This document shows, one piece after another, positions 44,422-53,731 of a DNA stretch of 64,000 bases. Origin of the DNA: Limnohabitans sp. WS1 (GTDB taxonomy: Bacteria; Pseudomonadota; Gammaproteobacteria; Burkholderiales; Burkholderiaceae_C); assembly GCF_003063265.1 (NCBI RefSeq), contig NZ_NERU01000009.1, forward strand, positions 98,831 through 162,830, given 5' to 3'. The notes below the pieces were generated by a model. It saw only the letters and a program-made list of their open reading frames with translations, did not search any database and was not told the DNA's origin. Each line of letters starts with the position of its first letter. Position 1 is the stretch's first letter. The translations under genes and the position numbers were made by a program.

Positions 44422-45297
44422 ATGAACTTGCTCGACGGCTACGGCATGGACACCATCACCATGGCAGGCACGCTGGAGGCCAAGCTGGCGGCCATGAAAG
44501 GTGCAGGCTTTTCTCAGGTGATGCTCATGGCCCGCGATCTGGTCACGCATCCGGGGGGTGTGCAGGCTGCCGTGGCTGCCGTGCGCCAAAGCGGCATGCG
44601 GCCCACGGGTTTTCAGGTGCTGCGCGACTTTGAAGGGTTGTCTGGCCACCTGCACAGCTACAAACTCGACATTGCCAAAGCCATGCTCGAGATGTGCGCC
44701 GCCACCGGCAGCAAGGTTTTGCTGGCCTGCTCATCGACCTCGCGCCACGCCACGCAAGACCTGGACCAGATTGCCGCCGACCTGAAAAAGCTGGCCATGC
44801 TGGCTGTGCCTTTGGGCATCAAGATCGCTTACGAAGCGCTGTCGTGGGGCCGCACTGTCAACGAATTTTCGACCAGCTGGGACGTGGTCTGCCGCGCCGA
44901 TTGTCCCAACCTCGGTATTGGCCTGGACTCCTTCCACATCTTTGCAGCCAAAACATCGCTCGACGCGATTGAAGAGCTGGACCCGTCCAAAATCTTTTTG
45001 GTGCAATTGTCAGACTTCATGTGGCAAGAAACCCCCACCTTTGAAGAGCGCATGACCACAGCCCGCACATTCCGTGTGTTCCCGGGCGAGGGCGTGCACA
45101 GTGAACAATTGGCCGATTTGGTGCTGCGGCTGGACCGCATTGCTTACCGGGGCGACTACAGCTTTGAAGTGTTCAACGACGATTACCAGCAACTGCCGCT
45201 GCAAATGGTGGCCGAACGCGCACGCAGGAGTGCACTCTGGCTGCACCAAGACGTTTTGCACAAGTCTGCACCGTTGCCGACATGGGTTCGCAGCTGA
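44422..45297 (+). CDS. 3-Dehydroshikimate dehydratase, sugar-isomerase-type catalytic half
   Basis: 291 residues, AP-endonuclease-2/xylose-isomerase TIM barrel. The four metal ligands known for QuiC-type dehydroshikimate dehydratases can be placed: Glu in IAYEALSWG, Asp in GLDSFHIF, Gln in FLVQLSDF and Glu in FEVFNDDY. SRH and the DSFHIF pair are also typical. The reaction would be dehydration of 3-dehydroshikimate to protocatechuate. In QuiC1 proteins this barrel is followed by the HPPD-like domain in one chain; here it is a separate gene downstream of that domain. A GTG at 44410 overlapping the previous stop is an alternative start. Confidence 0.82.
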   Translation: MNLLDGYGMDTITMAGTLEAKLAAMKGAGFSQVMLMARDLVTHPGGVQAAVAAVRQSGMRPTGFQVLRDFEGLSGHLHSYKLDIAKAMLEMCAATGSKVLLACSSTSRHATQDLDQIAADLKKLAMLAVPLGIKIAYEALSWGRTVNEFSTSWDVVCRADCPNLGIGLDSFHIFAAKTSLDAIEELDPSKIFLVQLSDFMWQETPTFEERMTTARTFRVFPGEGVHSEQLADLVLRLDRIAYRGDYSFEVFNDDYQQLPLQMVAERARRSALWLHQDVLHKSAPLPTWVRS

Positions 45298-45304
45298 CTC
45301 CGAA

Positions 45305-47839
45305 TCAATCGTTGACAGGCGCTGCGTTGGCCTGAGCCTTGTTTTCGGTGTGCCGATGTAAAAGTGCCACCAATTGGTCGAGCATGAAGGGCTTGCCAAT
45401 GTGGTCTTTCATGCCCGCATCCAAACAGGCTTGGCGGTCAGAAGCCATGGCATTGGCGGTCATGGCGATGATGGGCGGCTGCTTGTGGCCCATGTGCAGG
45501 CCGATGGCTTTGGCCGCTTCGTAGCCGTCCATCACCGGCATTTGCACATCCATCAGCACCGCGTCAAAGCCAGGCTCGGCGGTGATGGCGGCCCGCATGC
45601 CCAGCTCGCCGTTGTCGGCCAAAGTGACCTCCGCGCCCTCTTGCGAGAGCAGTTTTTGAGCCACCATCTGGTTGATCAAATTGTCTTCGACCACCAACAA
45701 GCGCATGCCCTGAAGTCGTTGGGTTTTGACGGCCCCGGTGGGCGGCGCCTTGGTGTTGACCGGGGCGCTTGGCACAGCCGTCAGTGGGATGGTGAAGGAA
45801 AACTCGCTGCCTTGCCCCAATGTGCTGTTCACGCACAATTCACCGCCCATCATCTTCACCAATTGCTTGCAGATGGACAGCCCCAGTCCTGTGCCACCAA
45901 AACGCCGTGTGGTGCTGGCCTCGGCTTGCGAAAAACCTTCAAAAATGCGCGACAGGTGCTCTGGCGCAATGCCAATGCCGGTGTCCGTCACAGAAAACCT
46001 GAGGGTCACATCGTTTTGCTGGCGCTGGATCTGGGCCACACGAATGATCACCTGGCCTTGCGCGGTGAATTTGATCGCGTTACTGCCCAAGTTGATCAAA
46101 ATTTGCCTGAGTCGCATGTCATCACCCAGCAGGGTGTCTGGCAAATTCGGGTCCACTTCGACTTTGAGTTGAACTGGCTTTGGACCCAGGTTGTGCGTCA
46201 GGATCACGCTCAATTCACGCACCCAATCTTGCAGGCCAAAGGCTTGCAGATCCAGTTGCATTTGACCGGCTTCTACTTTTGAAAAATCCAGAATGTCATT
46301 GAGCAGGCCCAGCAGTGCGCGTGCCGAGTTTTCTGTTTGTGTCACGTAGGCTTTTTGCACCCCATCCATCTCGGTGCGCTGCAGCAGTTGCAGCAGACCC
46401 AAGATCGCATTCATGGGTGTGCGAATCTCGTGGCTCATGTTTGCCAAAAACTGGCTTTTGGCTCCAGTAGCCTGTTCGGCCGTTTCTTTGGCGATTTGCA
46501 ACGATCTTTCGGCCTGCTTTCGATCGGTGATGTCGGTGCTGATGGAGATGTATTGCTGCACCCGTCCATCCACATCCAGAAAGGGCACGATCGTGGCATT
46601 GACCCAAAACACCTCGCCATTTTTCTTGCGGCAGCACATCTCGTTGTGCCAGACCCTGCTTTGTGCAATCGTGCTCCACAGGGTCTCGAAAAACTCTTCC
46701 GGGTGCACGCCCGCATTGATGAGGCGATGCGACTGCCCCAGCAACTCTTGCTGCGTGTAGCCGCTGATGTGGCAAAAGCGGTCGTTGGCATAAGTGATGT
46801 GCCCCTGCAGGTCGGACACGCTGACGATGGCATGCTGGTCGAGTGCGTATTTTTGGTTGTTCAGGTCTTTGATCCAGTTCTCGCGCTCAGAGGCCCATTG
46901 CCTTGATCGGGCCACATACACCCCGCTGCCGATCAAGGCAATGGCCATCAGCGTGCCCACCAAGATCAAACTCATCCAGGCTTCGCTGCGCCACACGCTG
47001 AGCAGTTTGTCCCGGTCCAGGTGAACCACCACCGTGGCGGGAAAACTGCGAGAAGCCCGGTAAGCGGTCAACCAAGGCGTGCCCGCGTAGCTGTCATCGG
47101 GCAGTTGGCCCGATTCAGACACTTGCAGCTGCTGTGTCACGCGCAGGTTGTGTTGGCTGTTGGGCTCAAACGATGGGGCCGTGCTCAGCAACAAACCGCC
47201 ATCGGGACGCAGCAACTCGATGGTGCTGTCATCCGGTCCCATTTGTCGGTCGTAATAATTGAGAAAGTAGTCGGGGTTGATGACCGCCAGCACTTTTTTC
47301 ATGTGCCCATCGGCCCCTGGCAATTGCCTTTGAACCAAGATGAACGTTTGGGCAGGCGCGGCTTGTCCCGCCTTGATGGCTTGGGCGTTAAAAAGGTCCC
47401 GCCCGCCCGTGAGTGGGCCGATGCGCAAAATGGACAAAGGCTCAGGGCCCTGTGGCAACAATGCCGAATCCTCGACCCTGAGCCCGAGGTTACGGGCTTC
47501 CGAGCTGTGCACAACCACGCCTTGTGCGTCGGTGAAAGAAATCGACCGAATGTAGCGTGCATGCCGCATCAAAGCCGCCATGGCGCTGTCGGGCTTGTCG
47601 AGTTCGGCCAGATTCACCAAATTGACATCCACCAGACTGAGTGTCTGGCTCAGATGCTCTTCGAAGGCGTTGGCAAATTGGGCCGCAGTGACCAAGCCGT
47701 TGTCCAGCGCCACCGTGCGCAAACGCCACAGGTTGAACGCCGTCAAACCCAACACCAAGGTCAGCAACAAAGCTGCCGCCGCCCAAAACGAGGCGGCCCC
47801 CCATTTGAGCCCCCAAGGGTTTCGTGGTTGAGGCGTCAT
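45305..47839 (-). CDS. Hybrid histidine kinase with periplasmic sensor and PAS domains
   Basis: 844 residues. Transmembrane helices at about 18-40 and 293-312 enclose a periplasmic Cache-like domain (residues ~45-290). A PAS/PAC pair follows at about 335-455 (ITYANDRFCHISGYTQQELLG), then the dimerisation domain with the phosphorylated His470 in SHEIRTPMN. The ATPase domain (DTGIGIAPEHL, FGGTGLGLSICK) and a C-terminal receiver with its aspartate near residue 757 (LMDVQMPVMDG) complete it. There is no phosphotransfer domain and no output regulator nearby. It overlaps the periplasmic binding-protein gene by 4 bp, suggesting the two work together. Confidence 0.92.
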   Translation of the reverse strand: MTPQPRNPWGLKWGAASFWAAAALLLTLVLGLTAFNLWRLRTVALDNGLVTAAQFANAFEEHLSQTLSLVDVNLVNLAELDKPDSAMAALMRHARYIRSISFTDAQGVVVHSSEARNLGLRVEDSALLPQGPEPLSILRIGPLTGGRDLFNAQAIKAGQAAPAQTFILVQRQLPGADGHMKKVLAVINPDYFLNYYDRQMGPDDSTIELLRPDGGLLLSTAPSFEPNSQHNLRVTQQLQVSESGQLPDDSYAGTPWLTAYRASRSFPATVVVHLDRDKLLSVWRSEAWMSLILVGTLMAIALIGSGVYVARSRQWASERENWIKDLNNQKYALDQHAIVSVSDLQGHITYANDRFCHISGYTQQELLGQSHRLINAGVHPEEFFETLWSTIAQSRVWHNEMCCRKKNGEVFWVNATIVPFLDVDGRVQQYISISTDITDRKQAERSLQIAKETAEQATGAKSQFLANMSHEIRTPMNAILGLLQLLQRTEMDGVQKAYVTQTENSARALLGLLNDILDFSKVEAGQMQLDLQAFGLQDWVRELSVILTHNLGPKPVQLKVEVDPNLPDTLLGDDMRLRQILINLGSNAIKFTAQGQVIIRVAQIQRQQNDVTLRFSVTDTGIGIAPEHLSRIFEGFSQAEASTTRRFGGTGLGLSICKQLVKMMGGELCVNSTLGQGSEFSFTIPLTAVPSAPVNTKAPPTGAVKTQRLQGMRLLVVEDNLINQMVAQKLLSQEGAEVTLADNGELGMRAAITAEPGFDAVLMDVQMPVMDGYEAAKAIGLHMGHKQPPIIAMTANAMASDRQACLDAGMKDHIGKPFMLDQLVALLHRHTENKAQANAAPVND

Positions 47840-48633
47840 CGCTCGCTGGACACAATCGATTCAAGGCGATGCCGCTTGGCCGCCGCCATCAAGCGACCAT
47901 CTTGTTGGGTGTCCCGCACAAACTGGTTCATCCGCGCCAACCAGCGCTCGTCACCGGGGGCCACTGCATAGGCATAAGGCGTCAGGTGGTAGGTGCTTGG
48001 CGGGCTGACGAGCCTGGCCCAATCGGTTTGCTCCAACATGCGGCGGCTGAACGGGTAATCGGTCATGAACACATCGGCCCGCCCGGACTCGACATCTTGC
48101 TCGCGCCCCTGCGCCGTGGGGTTGACCTTGAGGGTGGCGGCTTTGAGTTTGTCGCGCATCACGGCCTCGTGCACCGTGCCCTTGGCGACCGAGACCTCGA
48201 CACCCGCTTGGTCAATGTCGGCCCACGATTTGATGCGGCGGTTGCTTTTGGTGGTGATGGCAAACATGTCGCTGACCAGGTGTGGCTGGGTAAAGCGGAG
48301 TTTTTCTGAACGCGCAGGCGTGATGCCAATGGCGAACATGGCCACATCGCAACGGTCTTGGGTCAGGTCATCGATCAGGGTGGCGAATGAGCTGTTGACA
48401 AATTTCAGGGCCACCTTCAAGTCTTTGGCCAAGTGCTGCGCCATGTCCACATCAATGCCCTGCAGCTGCTGGGTTCGGGGGTCGCGGTAAGAAATGCCGT
48501 AGTAGTCGGGCCAAATGCACACCCGCAGGCTTTGGCTGGCTGAGATGCGCTCAAGGTGCCCTGCTTGGGCCTGCGCCAGGGCACAGCCCAGACTCATCAC
48601 GACCACGCCAATGGCTTTGCAGGTGTTCATCAT
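47836..48633 (-). CDS. Periplasmic solute-binding protein (SBP_bac_3), kinase-linked
   Basis: 265 residues, signal peptide (about 1-25, ending AQAQAGH), type II binding fold of the amino-acid-receptor family (LRVCIWPDYYGISYRDP, GIDVDMAQHLAKDL, FAIGITPARSEKLRFTQP). No ABC permease or ATPase is beside it. Coupling to the hybrid kinase gene (4-bp overlap) suggests it presents a ligand to the kinase sensor domain instead of feeding a transporter. Start ATG at 48633; the second ATG at 48630 is equally possible. Confidence 0.85.
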   Translation of the reverse strand: MMNTCKAIGVVVMSLGCALAQAQAGHLERISASQSLRVCIWPDYYGISYRDPRTQQLQGIDVDMAQHLAKDLKVALKFVNSSFATLIDDLTQDRCDVAMFAIGITPARSEKLRFTQPHLVSDMFAITTKSNRRIKSWADIDQAGVEVSVAKGTVHEAVMRDKLKAATLKVNPTAQGREQDVESGRADVFMTDYPFSRRMLEQTDWARLVSPPSTYHLTPYAYAVAPGDERWLARMNQFVRDTQQDGRLMAAAKRHRLESIVSSER

Positions 48634-48679
48634 CGGACTCTTTCTGAAGGAAGGGTGAAGTTGGGGGGCCAGCTTCATT

Positions 48680-48703
48680 GTATTTTTTGAAATTACAAAA
48701 TAC
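48680..48703. promoter_or_regulatory. AT-rich perfect dyad upstream of the binding-protein/kinase operon
   Basis: GTATTTT-N10-AAAATAC, perfect 7-bp arms, 46 bp upstream of the binding-protein start, in the most AT-rich stretch of the area. A promoter or operator is likely here. Confidence 0.4.
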
Positions 48704-49111
48704 TGAAATTGACCTAACAAGTATTCATTTTAGGGTTTTGATGCGCTCAGATGTGAGGTGCCGCAGACTTTGAAGCGCGAGCTTGGACGGCAGATGGGGT
48801 GCTGGACTTGGGGGGGGCTGCCGATGGCGGTGTTTGTTCATCCGTGTCGAACGGCAAACACATGGATCAAGTGGGGGTTCTCAGTGAGCTCCAAAGCTCG
48901 GAGTTGGCTGGCTGAGGCAACAACAGCCCATACCTTCAAGGCCTGAGCCAAGGTGCGTGACTTTTGCCCATCAACGGTATTTTGGGCAGCCCTGCTGGCA
49001 ATAGACTAAGCGATCCCAAAAAACGAATACTGATCAGGAAAAATCCACTTCACAGGACAGTACTTTTCGAATGCCGTGGAGTTGGCCCATAGGACCAGGG
49101 TAATTGGGGGA
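48704..49111. other. Non-coding interval before the Tad locus
   Basis: About 400 bp with no convincing gene, RNA or repeat. A 62-codon open frame at 48758-48946 has no ribosome-binding site and no family resemblance. It separates the kinase operon (reading away) from the 3' end of the pilus operon. Confidence 0.6.
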
Positions 49112-50071
49112 TCAGGCACCAGCCGTTTTAGAAAACTGATGCGACAGCGTGACCACCACGGGTCCGAGCAAGACGGTCAATAAGGATGGGAAAACGCAGA
49201 AGATGAGTGGGATGAGCAATTTGACAGGCAGTTTGGCTGCGGCTTCTTCGGCCCGCAGTCGTCGCTGTGATCGCAAGGCATCTGAGTGGACCAGCAGGGC
49301 GTCTGAGACGCTGGAGCCAAAACGGTCTGCCTGAATCAAGACCGAGACCAAAGCGTCAATGTCTTTCAAGCCCACACGCAAAGACAGTCCGCGCAATGCC
49401 TCTGCCCGTGAGGAGCCTGCTCTCAGGGCCAGTCCTGTCAGTGCAAATTCTTCAGACAATTCGGGTCTGGCGTAACGCATTTCACGGCCTACGCGCTCCA
49501 TGGCCGCATCCAGACCCAAACCGGCCTGAACACAAACGCGCAGCAAATCCAGGGCATCCGCAAAGGCGTGCAGCAAAGCCAATTGCCGACGCTGTACACA
49601 CCATTTGACAAACATGTTGGGCAAGTAATAACCAGCCGTTGCACACACAATCAGCACACTGGTTTGAACCATGGGGTGCAAGGTCCATGAATTGCCCGTG
49701 ATCACGAGCCAGGCCACTGCGGGCAGCAGCAAGGTCAGCATGGTTTTGCTGGTGAAATACATTTGCAGCGCTGCAAAAGAGCGCCAACCGGCATGTGCAA
49801 ATTGCTGTTTTAAAGCCGAGGGGGCTTCGCCTGGTGCATCGGATGAGCCGCCAGAAAAACTCGCAGCCCAAGGGCTGAACCACAACAAGGCTGACTGCAA
49901 TCGATTTTTGGATCGCCTCCAAGCATGAGGGGGGGTGGGCTGGTTGGCGCTCATCAGCCGCGTCAGCCGCTCGTGTCCGGGTTTGGGCATCCAAAGGCTC
50001 AACAGGACCAAACTCACACTCAGTGTCAGCGCAAAAACGAGGGCCACAAACACAAAGGAAAAAGAGCTCAT
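49112..50071 (-). CDS. tadC: TadC-like Tad pilus inner-membrane protein
   Basis: 319 residues, type II secretion F domain in the second half (about residues 175-300: FADALDLLRVCVQAGLGLDAAMERV, SVLIQADRFGSSVSDAL) with membrane helices at about 5-27, 110-128, 135-155 and 290-312. It works with TadB as the membrane platform for Flp pilus assembly. It is the last gene of the minus-strand tad operon and starts 22 bp after tadB. Confidence 0.9.
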   Translation of the reverse strand: MSSFSFVFVALVFALTLSVSLVLLSLWMPKPGHERLTRLMSANQPTPPHAWRRSKNRLQSALLWFSPWAASFSGGSSDAPGEAPSALKQQFAHAGWRSFAALQMYFTSKTMLTLLLPAVAWLVITGNSWTLHPMVQTSVLIVCATAGYYLPNMFVKWCVQRRQLALLHAFADALDLLRVCVQAGLGLDAAMERVGREMRYARPELSEEFALTGLALRAGSSRAEALRGLSLRVGLKDIDALVSVLIQADRFGSSVSDALLVHSDALRSQRRLRAEEAAAKLPVKLLIPLIFCVFPSLLTVLLGPVVVTLSHQFSKTAGA

Positions 50072-50093
50072 TGCATGCCTTCCAAACCAGAAA

Positions 50094-51068
50094 TCAGACG
50101 CGTATCTTGATCAGTCGCCACATCCACAAGATGCCCAAGAGCATCAGGCACAAGGAGGTGTAGACCATTTTCAGGCCGATGGGGTCGGTCCACAGTTTGG
50201 AGATGAATCCCGGGCTGAGCAGGCTCATCAATGCGGCCAAGGCAAAAGGCATGACCGACAAAATGACGGCAGAGATGCGACCTTCGGCGGACAAGACTCG
50301 AACAAGTCCCGCGATGTTTTGACGTTTGCGAATCAGCATGGCGGTGTTTTTGAGCACTTCGGCCAGATTGCCGCCCGTCTCGCTTTGGATGATGACAGCG
50401 ACCACAAAATAACGAATGTCTTCACTGGCCACCCGGTTGGACAAAGACTGCAAGGCTTGCGAGCTGCTGACCCCAAAATTGATTTCATCAAACACGGCAC
50501 GCAGCTCTGTGGACAGGGGGGCTGGACTGTCTTTGGCCGCGATTTGCAGGGCGCTGATGAAGGCATGTCCTGCTTGCATGGAGCGTGCAATCAAATCCAG
50601 GGCATTGGGCAAGGCGTTGCCGATGTGGTCCATGCGCTGTGTCCGGTGGTGGTTCAAAAAAGTCCACAGCAGCGCCACCCCGGCGGGCGAACAAAACCAC
50701 ACGAGCCAAGCAGGCCAGTTCAGCATCAGCCCCACCAACAGACTGCCCAACACCAGCGCCATGACCCCGGCCGTGATTTGACCCACACTCAGCTTCAGGC
50801 CCGTTTGGAGCAAAAAAATGTCCAGCTGCGATATGCCCGGCAGGGTTTGCAAGATGTTTTCTGCCCAAGCCCACTGACTGAGTTGTCGCCGGGGCCGCAA
50901 ACTGAGTGAAAGTGATTGCAGCCTTGCCGGGTCAGAAGTGGCCAAGCGCCGTGCCAGGGCCTTGTAGCGGGGGTCAAACATTTGCTGCCAAATGCCTCGC
51001 AGGCCCCAGGCCAGCAAGGCCATGCTCATCGCGGTCAGCGATAAAAAAGTGAGGTAGGCGGTGCTCAT
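50094..51068 (-). CDS. tadB: TadB-like Tad pilus inner-membrane protein
   Basis: 324 residues, type II secretion F domain (about 170-295: LPNALDLIARSMQAGHAFISALQIAA, VIIQSETGGNLAEVL) and helices at about 5-25, 98-115, 120-137 and 265-320. It forms the inner-membrane platform with TadC. The ATG at 51068 lies 2 bp after the tadA stop; an upstream TTG would overlap tadA. Confidence 0.9.
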   Translation of the reverse strand: MSTAYLTFLSLTAMSMALLAWGLRGIWQQMFDPRYKALARRLATSDPARLQSLSLSLRPRRQLSQWAWAENILQTLPGISQLDIFLLQTGLKLSVGQITAGVMALVLGSLLVGLMLNWPAWLVWFCSPAGVALLWTFLNHHRTQRMDHIGNALPNALDLIARSMQAGHAFISALQIAAKDSPAPLSTELRAVFDEINFGVSSSQALQSLSNRVASEDIRYFVVAVIIQSETGGNLAEVLKNTAMLIRKRQNIAGLVRVLSAEGRISAVILSVMPFALAALMSLLSPGFISKLWTDPIGLKMVYTSLCLMLLGILWMWRLIKIRV

Positions 51069-51070
51069 GC

Positions 51071-52441
51071 TCAAGACCAACGCTGGGTTGGCTCAAACAG
51101 CGTGTCCTTCAGGACGATGCCGCGTGTGGACAGGCGCTGGGCAAATTGGGGCCGAATGCCAGTGGCCATGAATTGGCCCTGTACAGCCCCGGTTGGGTTG
51201 AGACCGGTTTGCTCAAATTTGAAAATTTCTTGCATGGTGATCACATCGCCTTCGATGCCGGTGATCTCCTGGATGCTGGTGATCTTGCGCTGGCCATCCG
51301 ACAGCCTGGACACTTGAATCACCACCGAAAAAGCGGCACTGATTTGCTGACGCATGGCCCTGGATTCGGCCTTCAGGCCTGCGATGCCCAGCATGTGTTC
51401 CAGGCGGGTCAATGCATCTCTTGCCGAGTTGGCATGAATGGTCGTCATGGAGCCGTCGTGCCCGGTGTTCATGGCCTGCAGCATGTCCAGCACCTCGGCG
51501 CCCCGCACCTCGCCCATGATGATTCGGTCAGGTCGCATGCGCAAACTGTTGCGCAGCAAGTCGCGTTGTGTGATCTCGCCTTTGCCTTCGATGTTGGGTG
51601 GGCGCGATTCCATGCGAATGACGTGGGGTTGCTGCAGCTGCAGTTCGGCCGCGTCTTCGATGGTGATGATCCGCTCGTCGGCAGGAATGCTCGACGACAT
51701 GACGTTGAGCAGTGTGGTTTTTCCGCTGCCAGTGCCGCCTGAGACCAGCATGTTCAATTTGGCTTTGACCAGTCCTTGTAAAAATTCGGCCATCCCCTCG
51801 GTCAGCGTGCCCCTTCGGATCAGGTCTTGCATGGTGAAGGGGATCACGGAAAACCTGCGAATGGACAACAAGGGGCCGTCCAGCGCCAAGGGCGCAATGA
51901 CGGCGTTGACCCTTGAGCCGTCAGGCAAACGTGCATCCACCATGGGGCTCATTTCGTCCACACGGCGGCCTATGCGGGAAACGATGCGGTCAATGACCCT
52001 GAGCAGATGGGCATCGTCGTCAAATTGGATATTGGTGGCCACGATCTTGCCGTGTCGCTCGGCATACACCTGGTGGGGGCCATTGACCAAAATGTCAGAG
52101 ACGCTGGGGTCTGACAAAAGCGACTCGATCGGCCCCAGGCCCAGCATCTCGTCTTGTATGGCTTGGACAACCACCCGGCGTTCAGTCTCATTCAGGGCCA
52201 TTTTGTGTTTGACCATGAGCTCTTCGGTCAGGGTTTGGAGCTCGGTTCTCAAACGCTCTGGGGGCATGCTTTCAAGGCGTTGCCAATCCATGCGCGACAA
52301 AATTTCTTGGTGGATGCGGGTTTTGCATTCATCCAGTTGCATATCCGAGGCCTGGGGGCTGGGAGCCAGCAAGGCCGGGGGGCTTGGCGCTGTGCTGACT
52401 GACGACAGATTTTCAAACTGGGATCGAAGATTGGGTTTCAC
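51071..52441 (-). CDS. tadA: TadA/CpaF pilus assembly ATPase
   Basis: 456 residues, type II/IV secretion ATPase family. An N-terminal region of about 80 residues (first ~30 disordered) precedes the N-domain with DILVNGPHQVYAERHGKI. The ATPase core has Walker A GGTGSGKTTL (near residue 239), the Asp box ITIEDAAELQL, Walker B RIIMGEVRGAEVLDML and the His box GSMTTIHANSARDAL. It powers Flp pilus extension at the inner membrane. It lies between tadZ and tadB, the standard order. Confidence 0.95.
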   Translation of the reverse strand: MKPNLRSQFENLSSVSTAPSPPALLAPSPQASDMQLDECKTRIHQEILSRMDWQRLESMPPERLRTELQTLTEELMVKHKMALNETERRVVVQAIQDEMLGLGPIESLLSDPSVSDILVNGPHQVYAERHGKIVATNIQFDDDAHLLRVIDRIVSRIGRRVDEMSPMVDARLPDGSRVNAVIAPLALDGPLLSIRRFSVIPFTMQDLIRRGTLTEGMAEFLQGLVKAKLNMLVSGGTGSGKTTLLNVMSSSIPADERIITIEDAAELQLQQPHVIRMESRPPNIEGKGEITQRDLLRNSLRMRPDRIIMGEVRGAEVLDMLQAMNTGHDGSMTTIHANSARDALTRLEHMLGIAGLKAESRAMRQQISAAFSVVIQVSRLSDGQRKITSIQEITGIEGDVITMQEIFKFEQTGLNPTGAVQGQFMATGIRPQFAQRLSTRGIVLKDTLFEPTQRWS

Positions 52442-52489
52442 AAATCAGCCTTGTCAGATCAATGCCATGGAGTCGTGTTCGGGATGGGC

Positions 52490-53722
52490 TCAAGCCCGTC
52501 GGCCAATCCAGCGTTGCAACCAATGGCGGTTTTTGGAAGGAGTGGTGTCCAGCAGTGCGCCAGCCATCTCACGCAAGGCGTGCATCACGCCGTTGTGGTC
52601 ATGCACCGAGGCCAGTGGCTTTCCGGTGTGCAGTGCTTCATTGACCCACTGTGGGAGGCTGGGAAGGGTGTGTGTGACGTTCAGCCCCACCGCTTTTTCC
52701 AGCTCAGGCAGGCTGACCCAAGCCCCCGAGGTGTGCTGGTTGACCAAAAGACGCAATTTGTTGTCTTTGTAGCCCAATGCACGCAGCGTGCTGACCAAAC
52801 GCTGGGCATCGCGGACATCGGGTGTGTTGCATTGGGTCACGATGAAGATCACATCGGCCATGTCCAGCGCCTTCAAGGACAGGACGTTCAGTGTGCGGGG
52901 AAGATCCACCAAGACCACCTCGTGTTGGTTTTGAACCATGTTCAGCACCTTTTCGATGTCGTGCGCCGAAATCGTCAGAGCACTTTCCATGTCATGGGGT
53001 GCGGCCAGCAAGCCCAAGCGAGGCGTGACCGCATGCATGCAACTGGCCAGCAGCTGCACATCCAGGCGATCAATTTGGCGGGTTAAGTCGAACAATGAAT
53101 TGGTCTGGGTGCCACTGCTCAGGTAAAAAGAGGCATCACCGCACTGAAGATCCATGTCCACGAATGCACAGGAGCGATCAAACTCATCGGCCAAGACATG
53201 GGCGATGTTGGCCGCAATGAAACTGCTGCCATTGCCCCCTTTGCTGCTCATGAACGTCAGCAATTTTCCGCGAGGTGGTGATGCCAAAGAGGTGTCTGGG
53301 CTTGCGGTGTTGGGGGCCAAGCGAATGGTTTGAGCGGATGCCCGTGTCGCTGCGCGTTGAAGGCCTTCAAGGAGTTCTTGGGGATTCAGGGGCAGGGCCA
53401 GGATCTCTCGAACGCCTGATCGCATGGCTTGCATCAAAAAGGATGGGCCGCTGTTCTCACACAGCGCCATGACGTGCAAATCCGGCCGAGTGCTCAGCCA
53501 GGTTTCGAGTGCAGTCAAGTCGTCGGTGCGTGTGGCCAATGGCATGTCGATCAGCAAGACATCGCCCATTCCAGCTTCGTGCAGGGTGTGTTCCAGCAAA
53601 GGCAACAAGCGGTGATCGGCACCCCTGACCGTGCATTGGCTCAAGCTGAAATGGTGTTGAAGCAGGGTCTCTTGCAAGGCTTTTTGCAGCGCTTCACCCG
53701 AGGCGATGGCATGAATGAACAT
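52490..53722 (-). CDS. tadZ: TadZ/CpaE pilus localisation protein
   Basis: 410 residues. An N-terminal receiver-like domain (about 1-125) precedes a MinD/ParA-type ATPase domain (about 150-375). The deviant Walker A reads SSKGGNGSSF: the signature lysine is kept but the second lysine is replaced, a change common in CpaE/TadZ proteins, which may bind nucleotide without rapid turnover. VLVDLPRTLN is the switch-II region. TadZ sets the polar site of pilus assembly. Confidence 0.87.
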   Translation of the reverse strand: MFIHAIASGEALQKALQETLLQHHFSLSQCTVRGADHRLLPLLEHTLHEAGMGDVLLIDMPLATRTDDLTALETWLSTRPDLHVMALCENSGPSFLMQAMRSGVREILALPLNPQELLEGLQRAATRASAQTIRLAPNTASPDTSLASPPRGKLLTFMSSKGGNGSSFIAANIAHVLADEFDRSCAFVDMDLQCGDASFYLSSGTQTNSLFDLTRQIDRLDVQLLASCMHAVTPRLGLLAAPHDMESALTISAHDIEKVLNMVQNQHEVVLVDLPRTLNVLSLKALDMADVIFIVTQCNTPDVRDAQRLVSTLRALGYKDNKLRLLVNQHTSGAWVSLPELEKAVGLNVTHTLPSLPQWVNEALHTGKPLASVHDHNGVMHALREMAGALLDTTPSKNRHWLQRWIGRRA

Positions 53723-53731
53723 GGGTGGCTT

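Noticed and set aside
48758..48946. 62-codon open frame in the gap before the Tad locus
   Set aside because: No ribosome-binding site, no recognisable domain, and the only candidate in a non-coding interval.
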